This document shows positions 8,819 to 16,488 of a stretch of 64,000 nucleotides of DNA, piece after piece. The notes below the pieces were generated by a model. It was given only the letters and a program-made list of their open reading frames with translations. It had not been told where the DNA came from and did not search any database. Origin of the DNA: an uncultured Candidatus Melainabacteria bacterium. Its GTDB lineage: Bacteria; Cyanobacteriota; Vampirovibrionia; Gastranaerophilales; Gastranaerophilaceae. The stretch is from contig CAKVLN010000005.1 of the NCBI GenBank assembly GCA_934757275.1, forward strand, positions 78,935 through 142,934, in the 5' to 3' direction. The stretch's first letter is position 1. Every line of letters starts with the position of its first letter. The position numbers were made by a program, and so were the translations under genes.

Positions 8819-9337
8819 TTATAAAACTCCTTTATTGTCTTTTTTGTAATCAAAAGCTGCTCTTATAATATTCCAGTATTTGGGTAAACTATCTTTTAAA
8901 TATCCATTCTTTAAAGCTATAGTATCAAATAATTCAACTAATTTTCTATCATTCGATAATACATAGTCATCATATTCAGCAATTCTTTTAATTATCTGTT
9001 TTATGCTTGGACGGTTAATATTAAATTGATAAACCCCTACGAGTGGGTTATTGACTTCAACATTATTAATTAATGAAGATTTTTTAGGGGCTGATTCAGC
9101 AGCTTTAATGTGGTGATTTTTTTTATAATTGTAAATTGCTCTACAAATAGACCAATAACGTGGTAATTCAAAATTCTTGTAGCCATTCCTTAAAGCTATT
9201 TGATCGAAGAAATAACAAAATTGTCTATCATTATCCATTAAACTAGGATTAAATGCAGCAAGTTTCTCTACAATTTGCCTTGTTGTAGGCTTTGTTTTAA
9301 ACAAATTATCAAATAATTGATTGCTAATATTATTCAT
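8819..9337 (-). CDS. Hypothetical protein with two tandem copies of one domain, 172 aa
   Basis: The protein is an internal duplication. Residues ~20-75 (RQIVEKLAAFNPSLM, then DRQFCYFFDQIALRNGY, LPRYWSICRAIYNYKK) and ~108-165 (KQIIKRIAEYDDYVL, DRKLVELFDTIALKNGY, LPKYWNIIRAAFDYKK) align without gaps. Each unit is helical, about 55 residues, and basic at its end, consistent with nucleic-acid or protein binding. The gene ends exactly where tcmP begins and supplies its Shine-Dalgarno, so it is the first gene of that operon. Family unknown. Confidence 0.8.
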   Translation of the reverse strand: MNNISNQLFDNLFKTKPTTRQIVEKLAAFNPSLMDNDRQFCYFFDQIALRNGYKNFELPRYWSICRAIYNYKKNHHIKAAESAPKKSSLINNVEVNNPLVGVYQFNINRPSIKQIIKRIAEYDDYVLSNDRKLVELFDTIALKNGYLKDSLPKYWNIIRAAFDYKKDNKGVL

Positions 9338-9402
9338 TTGACGATTATAGCATAATATCTGATAAGCATTACTTTTGTAAATATTTTCTTAATTTTTCTA
9401 GG

Positions 9403-10122
9403 TTATAGATACAACATTAGTAACAGCGTTCTGAATTTTCTCATGTTTATTTCGTAATTGTAGTTCATAAGAGTTCGTATTGTTCCATATTCCTGTTTTT
9501 CATAGATTTTATGATAAGCTTCAACTTCTCTTAGCCATGCAAGTTCACTTTGTATTAATTGCTTGAAGTCTTCTTGTGGAATTTTTGCTCTTACAGCTTG
9601 ATATGTTTCATTTAACAATTTATCAACTGCGTCATAATGCCTTTGAGCAAAATAGTTTACTTCCTGAGTCGTTTCACCATCGTTGTTTGCATATTCTTGT
9701 TCAATGTTTAAATATTCCTGATAGTAAGGATTTTTGTGATTAATATTATTTTTCACCTTCTCAAACAGAGCATCCAGTTCCACTCGGTCTTCTTCAAATT
9801 CATGTCCTTGTGGAACAAGTAACACGTCATTGCGTTTGATTAACGCAAAATACTCTGCCTGTAATTCATCAATCTTGGTTAATACTTGACTCGGCGTTGA
9901 TAAATCATAGTTTACTGGTTTTGATAAGTTTCCACCAAACAGGTAAAACAATCCACTACCAATAAATAAAACTAAAAATAATACAGAAAATATAAGTCCT
10001 AAGTTCTTTAAAATTTTAGCTTTCTTTACTTGCATAGTGTTATTAGTACTCAAAGAGTATCCACAATTGGTACAAAACTTTTGATAATCATTAATTTCTT
10101 TTCCACAGTTTGGACAATACAT
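9403..10122 (-). CDS. Zinc-ribbon membrane protein with LprI-like domain, 239 aa
   Basis: Residues 1-26 form a zinc ribbon (CPNCGKEI ... FCTNCG). A membrane helix at about 44-66 (LGLIFSVLFLVLFIGSGLFYLF) is followed by an outside domain. The last ~70 residues (LNETYQAVRAKIPQED... ELAWLREVEAY) resemble the DUF1311/LprI lysozyme-inhibitor-like fold. Start placed at ATG 10122, giving MYCPNCG as in the sibling genes, with AGGA about ten bases upstream; ATG 10137 overlaps this site. Last gene of a tandem run of related zinc-ribbon genes. Confidence 0.8.
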   Translation of the reverse strand: MYCPNCGKEINDYQKFCTNCGYSLSTNNTMQVKKAKILKNLGLIFSVLFLVLFIGSGLFYLFGGNLSKPVNYDLSTPSQVLTKIDELQAEYFALIKRNDVLLVPQGHEFEEDRVELDALFEKVKNNINHKNPYYQEYLNIEQEYANNDGETTQEVNYFAQRHYDAVDKLLNETYQAVRAKIPQEDFKQLIQSELAWLREVEAYHKIYEKQEYGTIRTLMNYNYEINMRKFRTLLLMLYL

Positions 10123-10139
10123 TTTATCAATCCTCATTT

Positions 10140-10850
10140 TTAATAATTTATAGCTTTTATCATACCGACAATGTCTTCTATTGTCTTATCTTCATCACAA
10201 ATAGCAATTGTTATATCTTTAATACTAGAAAGCAACATATAATCTCTTCTCCATAGTTTATCCTTCAATGCATTGAGTTCTTCGCTCGTTGTTTGACTTC
10301 CAATAGTTTTATTGTCAGTTGCATACTCGCATAAACCTAAGAAAAATAAAGTTTTATGCATTTCAATCTCAGTTGCAGCATCTCTACATTTACTTAAGTA
10401 AAATTCAAAACCTTCTAAAACTTCCTGTTTTGCTCTATATCTTAAACTTCCATCAGGAGCATACATTTTAGTTCTATACCAAAGATTGTATTTTTTATAC
10501 CTTATTGCGATTTTAAGTGCATAGAGTTGAGATTTCGTTAGATTAGTAGTATTTGGCAGATTCCTAATATCTTCACAAGCCTTCACTCTATCAGCTACTG
10601 GCAGATCCGTATTTAAGGCTTTAATTAAAAGTTGAACATAATTTTCATTTTTATCAACAACTATTGGTGGTGTTAGCCTTGGTATTCCATTTTTAGGATT
10701 ATAATTGCTTGGAGAGTAACCATAAGCCCCAGTGCCAGAACTTAATCTTCTATCATTAGAATTGGAATTGGTAGTTTCCATTGCATTTATAGGCTGCGAT
10801 ACAAACAAAAACATATATAAAATCAATATACACAACAATATTTTCTTCAT
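10140..10850 (-). CDS. Secreted hypothetical protein, 236 aa
   Basis: A clear signal peptide (MKKILLCILILYMFLFVS...INA) and then a Ser/Asn/Pro-rich segment (~25-65). The rest is helical (LLIKALNTDLPVADRVKACEDI; YALKIAIRYKKY). No family recognised, no catalytic motif seen. Lies between zinc-ribbon genes in the same direction, with 17 bases or less to its downstream neighbour, so it probably belongs to the same operon and acts outside the cytoplasm. Confidence 0.75.
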   Translation of the reverse strand: MKKILLCILILYMFLFVSQPINAMETTNSNSNDRRLSSGTGAYGYSPSNYNPKNGIPRLTPPIVVDKNENYVQLLIKALNTDLPVADRVKACEDIRNLPNTTNLTKSQLYALKIAIRYKKYNLWYRTKMYAPDGSLRYRAKQEVLEGFEFYLSKCRDAATEIEMHKTLFFLGLCEYATDNKTIGSQTTSEELNALKDKLWRRDYMLLSSIKDITIAICDEDKTIEDIVGMIKAINY

Positions 10851-10870
10851 ACTTATACCTCTTAACTTAA

Positions 10871-11368
10871 TTAAATTCCATCATATAAACCATTATGCAA
10901 ATGCATTGAATATGGATTGAACCGTTTTATGGTGACTATTTCGTGAGCGGTTATGTCGACATCAGACATAAAAGATTCTTTACTTAATTCTTTTAAATTT
11001 TTTGCATTCCCAGCAGCATATACGGGATGTTCATTTTCTACACTATTTTGTATAATTTGTTCATATCTACTGTTTGAAAACGTTTCTACAATCCCAACTT
11101 TTCCATTTTTACTTTGTAATATTGCAACGACACCACCATTAGTCATTGTATAATACTCAATAGCATAATAAACACTATCATTGTGAATATTTACACTATC
11201 TGCATCTATAAGAACTTGATTAATTCCTTCTTTACAAGCTTTTGTATCAGAACCGGAATATTGAGGTCCACAAACTTCAATCCAATTTGTTGAATAAAAT
11301 GCTTGTGCTGCCTGAACAAATAAAAATACTAAAAATGTTACAATACAAAATCTTTTAAAATAAATCAT
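10871..11368 (-). CDS. Secreted hypothetical protein, 165 aa
   Basis: Start set at ATG 11368, because the strong site GAGGAGGTGG lies just before it; the upstream in-frame ATG codons are themselves part of that ribosome site. Signal peptide MIYFKRFCIVTFLVFLFVQAAQA, then a short domain with two Cys (VCGPQ, TKACKEG) and a likely beta-rich core (YAIEYYTMTNGGVVAILQ). No family recognised. It overlaps the end of the 468-residue zinc-ribbon gene by 14 bases, implying coupled translation. Confidence 0.75.
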   Translation of the reverse strand: MIYFKRFCIVTFLVFLFVQAAQAFYSTNWIEVCGPQYSGSDTKACKEGINQVLIDADSVNIHNDSVYYAIEYYTMTNGGVVAILQSKNGKVGIVETFSNSRYEQIIQNSVENEHPVYAAGNAKNLKELSKESFMSDVDITAHEIVTIKRFNPYSMHLHNGLYDGI

Positions 11369-12761
11369 TTTCCACCTCCTCATCATAAGTTTTTGTCTTT
11401 ATTGGGTATTTATTCATAACGGTTTTAGATTGTTGACGATCTACACATAAAGAAAATGGATGTTGCCCTGCATGCTTAGACCAAGCCGTGGCAGGATCTT
11501 TTTCAATATGCACTTTTCTATATCTGTCAATAAGACCTAAGCCCGAACCATTACTATTAAAAACTCTTGCGTATATATTCTTTTCACTATATGGTAAATT
11601 TGAAATCACCACTAGACCTAAATTTTTACGTTCTTCTTCAGCATCTCGATTATTAAAATACTGATTGTTCCAGTAAGTTTCCCTAAAATATTCGATATAA
11701 GGTTTTTCAATTCTAGTAGCTCTACGGTAGTTACAATCTACGTACCAAAAAGAACCACTACAGCCGTCAGGATTTTTTATATTATCAAAACTCATATCAT
11801 TATATAGGTCTTGTGTTAATATTACTAACTCATCAGGAGTTGGCATGTTTTTTACTCCACCACATACATATGCTGTAGATGCAAATAAATCTTCTGATTC
11901 TTTACAGGAAGCAATTCCAAGTTTATTTTTATTTGTCTTACAATCTTCATAACTCATTCCTTTGACAAAAAATGGATGTCCAAAACAAATACCTTTGACT
12001 TTAAATAAGCATTTTCTTGGGTTGAAATCAACAGGGATAGCTTCTCCATCAATATTTGTAAAAGCCCAAGCATAAGCAATTTCTTTTGCTGCGTTATCTT
12101 GTGCAATTAATTCTCTTTGTTTAAGCCAATGTTGTTTCTCTTGTTCTCTTAGTTGCTTGTCCTCAACTAAGAAATAAGGATAACTAGCTTTTACATTTGC
12201 TGTACTTAGAATTTCTTTTACCCTGACAAATTCTTTTAGGTTATTAACATTTTCTATTTTGTAATTAAATACCAAAGGTTGTCCTACAAAAATTTTAGCA
12301 TCTTCATATACAATATCTAAGTTTTTATTTTCACTTTCAGAAACGATTTCTAAATTTCCTGTTATATCTTCATGCTCATCAATATAATTAAGTTGCCATT
12401 GCTCAATAATTGTTCCATTATGTTGCATTGTTACTTTTGCTTGTTTATTTGGCTCATCATATTTAACTGTCATAATAACTTCGCTATTCGGATAAAAGCT
12501 TAAAGTTCTTTCTAATGGCGAAATATCTTGTTGATATTGTTTATATTTAATTCCAGCAAAAATAAAAATTAAAATTCCAATAATTGCACATATCACAACA
12601 ATTACTTGTTTTAGAATTCTGTTATTATTATCTTCGTGGAAATCAATAGGCTCATTAGCTTCGTTATCCTGATTAAAATCATTTGGAGTTAGTTTTCTTC
12701 CACAATTTTTACAGAAGTTTTGGTTGTCGTATATTTCATTTCCACAGTTTGGACAATTCAT
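11355..12761 (-). CDS. Zinc-ribbon membrane protein with large extracytoplasmic domain, 468 aa
   Basis: Zinc ribbon CPNCGNEI...FCKNCG (residues 3-21), acidic linker, one membrane helix at ~50-70 (QVIVVICAIIGILIFIFAG), then ~400 residues outside. That part has a beta-rich first section and a Cys-containing C-terminal section (CLFKVKGICFGHPFF, AYVCGG, MPTPDELVILTQDLYN, GCSGSFWYVDC) resembling the Cys-paired surface domains that follow pilin-like helices in related genomes. Ligand unknown. It is the largest member of the zinc-ribbon run and overlaps its downstream neighbour. Confidence 0.8.
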   Translation of the reverse strand: MNCPNCGNEIYDNQNFCKNCGRKLTPNDFNQDNEANEPIDFHEDNNNRILKQVIVVICAIIGILIFIFAGIKYKQYQQDISPLERTLSFYPNSEVIMTVKYDEPNKQAKVTMQHNGTIIEQWQLNYIDEHEDITGNLEIVSESENKNLDIVYEDAKIFVGQPLVFNYKIENVNNLKEFVRVKEILSTANVKASYPYFLVEDKQLREQEKQHWLKQRELIAQDNAAKEIAYAWAFTNIDGEAIPVDFNPRKCLFKVKGICFGHPFFVKGMSYEDCKTNKNKLGIASCKESEDLFASTAYVCGGVKNMPTPDELVILTQDLYNDMSFDNIKNPDGCSGSFWYVDCNYRRATRIEKPYIEYFRETYWNNQYFNNRDAEEERKNLGLVVISNLPYSEKNIYARVFNSNGSGLGLIDRYRKVHIEKDPATAWSKHAGQHPFSLCVDRQQSKTVMNKYPIKTKTYDEEVENDLF

Positions 12762-12777
12762 ATTTCTTTCCTTTTCA

Positions 12778-13569
12778 TTATTTTATTTGTGTAATTTGCA
12801 TATCTATACCAGAGTTAAGAATATCTACTAGTTCATCGATATCAAAATTATCAGAAAGACCGGATATGGATATCTGAACTTTTCCATTTTTTATTGGCTC
12901 TCTTACAATTGGAGAAAGAACTAATTTATCTCCCCAGAATATTGCAAGTTGTTTATTGACAACTTCTTTAGTTAGGTTATACAGAAGTTTTGCACCTTCT
13001 CTTGTAAATGTTATTTCAATAACGTCATCTGAGTCTTTAATATGTTTTGCACTTTTTATAAATTTTTCATTAAGTCCAGTACTTATCCAATCAGTATCTG
13101 TCGCATTTGGTTTCTTAAATTGAAACTGTGGCTCAGATAAATATTCTACAATTTCTTTGGCTTCAAGTCTGTTATCAGAGTTTAAAATAATTGCGTCATG
13201 CATAAATGTTTTAGTAATCACAACATCAGATGAAGTCCCGTTATAATATTTAGATGCTAACTTTGTTTGTATTGCATCTTGTTTCCCGATTAGATTTTTG
13301 TTTAAACTTTTTACTATAATGACTTGTTCATTGTTGGAATGTGCATTTAAAGCTTTTTGAATTGTAACAGTCTTGTTTATATATAAATAGCTGCAAATTA
13401 TTAGTAATATTACGACTAAAGATACAATACCAATAGTTAGAACTCTTTTCCAGTTATAAAATATATATCGTAACCATCCTTCAACAAAATTCGGCGTAAG
13501 TCTATAACCACAATTCCGGCAAAATTTTTGATTGGATAGTATTTCATTCCCACAGTTTTTACAGTACAT
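12778..13569 (-). CDS. Zinc-ribbon membrane protein with a SecD P1-like domain, 263 aa
   Basis: Zinc ribbon CKNCGNEI...FCRNCG (3-21), one membrane helix (~42-63), then an outside domain. From about residue 165 the sequence STGLNEKFIKSAKHIKD, VIEITFTREGAKLLYNLT, KQLAIFWGDKLVLSPIV and PIKNGKVQISISG follows, motif by motif, the P1 head region of SecD/SecDF (TGL.G..L..A, F...GA..F..LT, G..LAI..D....SP.I, I..G...I.G). The SecD membrane domain is absent. Such a domain on a zinc-ribbon anchor is unusual. Function unknown; periplasmic chaperone-like binding is one possibility. Confidence 0.82.
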   Translation of the reverse strand: MYCKNCGNEILSNQKFCRNCGYRLTPNFVEGWLRYIFYNWKRVLTIGIVSLVVILLIICSYLYINKTVTIQKALNAHSNNEQVIIVKSLNKNLIGKQDAIQTKLASKYYNGTSSDVVITKTFMHDAIILNSDNRLEAKEIVEYLSEPQFQFKKPNATDTDWISTGLNEKFIKSAKHIKDSDDVIEITFTREGAKLLYNLTKEVVNKQLAIFWGDKLVLSPIVREPIKNGKVQISISGLSDNFDIDELVDILNSGIDMQITQIK

Positions 13570-13585
13570 GTATAATAATCCTTTC

Positions 13586-14269
13586 TTATTTTAATTTAAA
13601 AGCACAATTACTACAGAACTTAGATTTCAACGAGATTTTTGCATTACATTTGGGACATTTTCTACTTTCAAAGTTCAGAATGTAAATAATACATAATAAA
13701 ACCAATACAACTAATATTTCATACAGTCCAATAATGAGATTGAAGTTTTGGTAATAGCTAAAATGACCAGAAAGTCCAGGTAGGTAATGTATTGGAAAGA
13801 TTCCATATAAAAAATTCCAATGGAAAACTGTTTTAGAATAATATTTTGCTAGGTTATATATTAAAATGACAAAAATAACACCATTCACAATGCTTTTAAT
13901 AGGAAAATTTTTAGCTTCTACTTTAAATAATAATTTTGGAAGTGTTGGATTAAGTCTTAACCAAATAAGTGTAACAAAAGGCAATAGTACAAATTGATTA
14001 ACTACATCCATACAGTTACAATAATCAGGGGGTGCCACCTTGGAAATTACGAAGTATTCGATATAGCTAAATAATGCCGCAAACACAAATAGATTAAATA
14101 CAACCATTAACACTATAAAGAACTTGTTATTAGTATATTTGTCACGCATAGATAACAGTTTTTTGATTTTGTTTAAAGCTATATTATATTTATCAATTTG
14201 TGAAGTTCCACAAATTTCACAGAAATTTTGATTATCTTCAATTTTGTGACCACATTTTGAACAATACAT
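13586..14269 (-). CDS. Polytopic membrane protein with a zinc ribbon at each end, 227 aa
   Basis: Starts with CSKCGHKI...FCEICG and ends with CPKCNAKI...FCSNCAFK, so two zinc ribbons bracket the protein. Between them are about four hydrophobic helices (~48-70, ~84-100, ~125-142, ~175-198). Because both ends are zinc ribbons they should lie on the same side, presumably the cytoplasm. No enzyme motif. Member of the same gene run, 16 bases from its downstream neighbour. Confidence 0.78.
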   Translation of the reverse strand: MYCSKCGHKIEDNQNFCEICGTSQIDKYNIALNKIKKLLSMRDKYTNNKFFIVLMVVFNLFVFAALFSYIEYFVISKVAPPDYCNCMDVVNQFVLLPFVTLIWLRLNPTLPKLLFKVEAKNFPIKSIVNGVIFVILIYNLAKYYSKTVFHWNFLYGIFPIHYLPGLSGHFSYYQNFNLIIGLYEILVVLVLLCIIYILNFESRKCPKCNAKISLKSKFCSNCAFKLK

Positions 14270-14281
14270 TTCTTCCCTTTC

Positions 14282-14470
14282 TTATGAACTAAAAAATGCC
14301 AGTAATAAAAATATGACAACAGTTATTAACGTGTATATTACAGCATTTATAAAATCTCTTTTTTCTTTTGCTGAATCAAAAATTTTTTCTGATATAAGTA
14401 CATAACAACCACATTTAGTACAAAACTTCTGATTATCTTTAATTTTATTTCCGCAACTTGGACAATTCAT
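14282..14470 (-). CDS. Minimal zinc-ribbon/one-helix protein, 62 aa
   Basis: The shortest member of the series: zinc ribbon CPSCGNKI...FCTKCG (3-21), a charged linker, and one C-terminal membrane helix (AVIYTLITVVIFLLLAFF). It has no outside domain, so it is the bare anchor module of the cluster. Three bases separate it from the upstream gene's stop. Possibly a regulatory or assembly subunit; function unknown. Confidence 0.7.
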   Translation of the reverse strand: MNCPSCGNKIKDNQKFCTKCGCYVLISEKIFDSAKEKRDFINAVIYTLITVVIFLLLAFFSS

Positions 14471-14473
14471 TAT

Positions 14474-14929
14474 TTATCCTTTCTTGTTAATCATTTCTTG
14501 TGTTTCGATGATTCTCTTTTCTATACGATTGAATTTGAAAAGACTCCAAATTGTAATAACTAAAAATAATCCACCTAATACCGTGATTGTAACCATAAAC
14601 ATTATTGCTAAATCAACAACATGAGAGTCAGTATTTGATGCAATATAGTAAATTTGCTGCATAATTGAATTTGCATTATCAATATTAGATATAGAATATT
14701 TTGGAGTTAGGGAATTAGAAAATAATTGTCCTATTAAAAATCCTGTTATGACAGAATAGACGATAAAAAGAATAATCTCAATTAAACTCGGATACATAAA
14801 TGGTGAATTCCAATTATTAGTAGTGTTATTTGTTTGTATTGATTTAAGTCTTGAACCACATTCTTGGCAAAAGATATCATCTCTATTATTTTCAGTTCCG
14901 CATTTTTGACATACAATTTTTTCTTCCAT
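14474..14929 (-). CDS. Zinc-ribbon protein with two membrane helices, 151 aa
   Basis: Zinc ribbon CQKCGTEN...FCQECG near residues 7-25, an Asn/Thr linker, a membrane helix at ~50-72 and another at ~105-130, and a short basic/acidic amphipathic tail (KFNRIEKRIIETQEM). The loop between helices is predicted outside. No family beyond the zinc ribbon. Same operon direction, three bases from the next gene. Confidence 0.75.
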   Translation of the reverse strand: MEEKIVCQKCGTENNRDDIFCQECGSRLKSIQTNNTTNNWNSPFMYPSLIEIILFIVYSVITGFLIGQLFSNSLTPKYSISNIDNANSIMQQIYYIASNTDSHVVDLAIMFMVTITVLGGLFLVITIWSLFKFNRIEKRIIETQEMINKKG

Positions 14930-14981
14930 AATATTTTCCTTCCTAATATGAGTTTATTAATGGCTTACAGATGCTTAAAGT

Positions 14982-15449
14982 CTAATTGTCTTTATCTTTC
15001 CTTTCATAGAAAATAATTCTGCCAAGTCTCTTTACTTCTTTTTCTAAATCCTTAATTTTGGATAACTGAACTTCATGGTAAATAAGAAAAATCCAAAATA
15101 TCACAATTAAAAAATATGCGATACCTAAAATTAACATTGCAATTTGTACTTCCATTAAATAATAAGGATCTCCTTCAGTCGCATTTTCTTTTGGATTAAA
15201 TATAAAATTATATGCAAAAGGAGCCAAATATAATGGACCGATTACAAACAATGCAAATTTCAAAACAGCGAAAAAAGAGCTTCCTCCGTCACCTTCATCA
15301 TCAACTAGATTGAATGATTGTGATTTTGTGGTTGTTTGTTTTTTGTCTTGTTCCTTAATTTCATAACCGCAATTTTCACAAAATTTAGTATCGTCTTGTA
15401 AATCAATTTGAGTGCCACATTGGGGACAATAAAATGTTTTGTTCGCCAT
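14982..15449 (-). CDS. Zinc-ribbon protein with two membrane helices, 155 aa
   Basis: Start at ATG 15449 (MANKTFYCPQCG), with AAAGGAG about eight bases upstream; the longer upstream frame has no such site. Zinc ribbon CPQCGTQI...FCENCG, a Lys/Thr/Gln linker, helices at ~58-78 and ~105-130, and a charged coiled-coil-like tail (VQLSKIKDLEKEVKRLGR). Similar in layout to the next gene, so the two are probably diverged duplicates. First gene of the run. Confidence 0.78.
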   Translation of the reverse strand: MANKTFYCPQCGTQIDLQDDTKFCENCGYEIKEQDKKQTTTKSQSFNLVDDEGDGGSSFFAVLKFALFVIGPLYLAPFAYNFIFNPKENATEGDPYYLMEVQIAMLILGIAYFLIVIFWIFLIYHEVQLSKIKDLEKEVKRLGRIIFYERKDKDN

Positions 15450-15531
15450 TAATAATCTCCTTTTATTTTTGTAATAGAAGTTTGTTCTATTTTTATAGAA
15501 CACATTTACTTACATTGACCACCTTTTAACT

Positions 15532-15569
15532 AAATCGTTTTACAATATCTATATAATGTAAGACGATTT
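15532..15569. repeat. Palindromic site with 13-bp arms, candidate recombinase site
   Basis: Left arm 15532-15544 (AAATCGTTTTACA) and right arm 15557-15569 (TGTAAGACGATTT) are inverted copies with one mismatch, separated by 12 bases. This is the geometry of simple tyrosine-recombinase core sites. It lies 3' of the tyrosine recombinase gene. Confidence 0.5.
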
Positions 15570-15626
15570 TTAAAGCTCAATGAAATCAATAGTTTTAGGC
15601 ATATAAATCTAAGTAAAATGAACAAT

Positions 15627-15748
15627 CCTTTACATTTTTTAATCATTATTTAATTTAATTTTATTTGTGGTACCATAGTCATAAGTTAGATTTCGGCTAA
15701 AATGCTTTACAATTTATAGAAAATGTAAGACGATTAAAATGTAAAGGG
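15627..15748. repeat. Second copy of the recombinase-like site inside a larger inverted repeat
   Basis: ATGTAAGACGATT recurs at 15723-15735, opposite a diverged arm at 15700-15711, again with a 12-base spacer. Around it, CCTTTACATTTTTTAATC (15627-15644) and GATTAAAATGTAAAGG (15732-15747) form an inverted repeat differing by two T. With the copy at 15532 this makes a two-site array next to the recombinase gene. Confidence 0.45.
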
Positions 15749-15767
15749 AACCCCAGTATATCAAGGA

Positions 15768-16310
15768 TTAGAGGATGAAGTTACTGTATGAATAATCAAT
15801 TTCATCTTGTTCTATTCCAATATATCTAAGAGTAACTGTCGGGGTTGAATGATTAAAGATTTTCTGTAAAAGCACAACATCCTTGAACTTCTGGTAATGG
15901 TGATAACCAAAAGTTTTTCTCATAGAATGTGTGCCAATTTTCTCTTGTAAACCAGCTTTTTTACAAGCATTTCTTATTAAATAATATGCAGTAACTCTAT
16001 CTAATCTCCGCCCCCAGTGAGATAAAAATAGTGGTTCTTTCCCATTTCTACCTTTAATAAACTCTTTTAACATCGGTTGTAACTTTGAATTAATCGGAAA
16101 CTTTTTAAACTTTCCTGTTTTTTGTTCAGTTATTTGTATGTGTGTTTTGTTTCTAACGTTTTCGACATTTAACCTCAATATATCTGAAATCCTTAATCCA
16201 CAATTTGTTCCGATAGTAAATAAAAGTAATTCTCGCTGGCCCATTTCTGCTAACACTTTTTCAACTTTTACAATATCTTCCTTATTCCTTATAGGTTCTA
16301 CTGTTGCCAT
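15768..16310 (-). CDS. Short tyrosine recombinase (phage-integrase family), 180 aa
   Basis: Consists almost only of the catalytic domain. Active-site residues in order: Arg in CGLRISDIL, Lys in EQKTGKFKKF, His-x-x-Arg in GTHSMRKTFGYHHY, His in IFNHSTP, and nucleophile Tyr in TLRYIGI. The N-terminal arm-binding and core-binding domains are missing, as in small integrases of some Gram-positive elements. ATG 16310 is chosen because AAGGAG lies six bases upstream. Two palindromic sites lie directly after the gene. It probably mobilised, or still mobilises, part of this accessory region. Confidence 0.92.
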   Translation of the reverse strand: MATVEPIRNKEDIVKVEKVLAEMGQRELLLFTIGTNCGLRISDILRLNVENVRNKTHIQITEQKTGKFKKFPINSKLQPMLKEFIKGRNGKEPLFLSHWGRRLDRVTAYYLIRNACKKAGLQEKIGTHSMRKTFGYHHYQKFKDVVLLQKIFNHSTPTVTLRYIGIEQDEIDYSYSNFIL

Positions 16311-16488
16311 ATCTTCTCCTTTTTTTCTACTGTTCCCCTTTGTTTTAATTAAAAAATACATTTGAAGTACAAATGTATAGGGATAAAGAAACTAGAAAAA
16401 TTGCGTCGCTTTGTAACAAAACCTCCTCATAGGCCCTGACAAATTTCCCAGATGCGTTAATCTGTAGATGCAATAGAGGTAATTTGTT

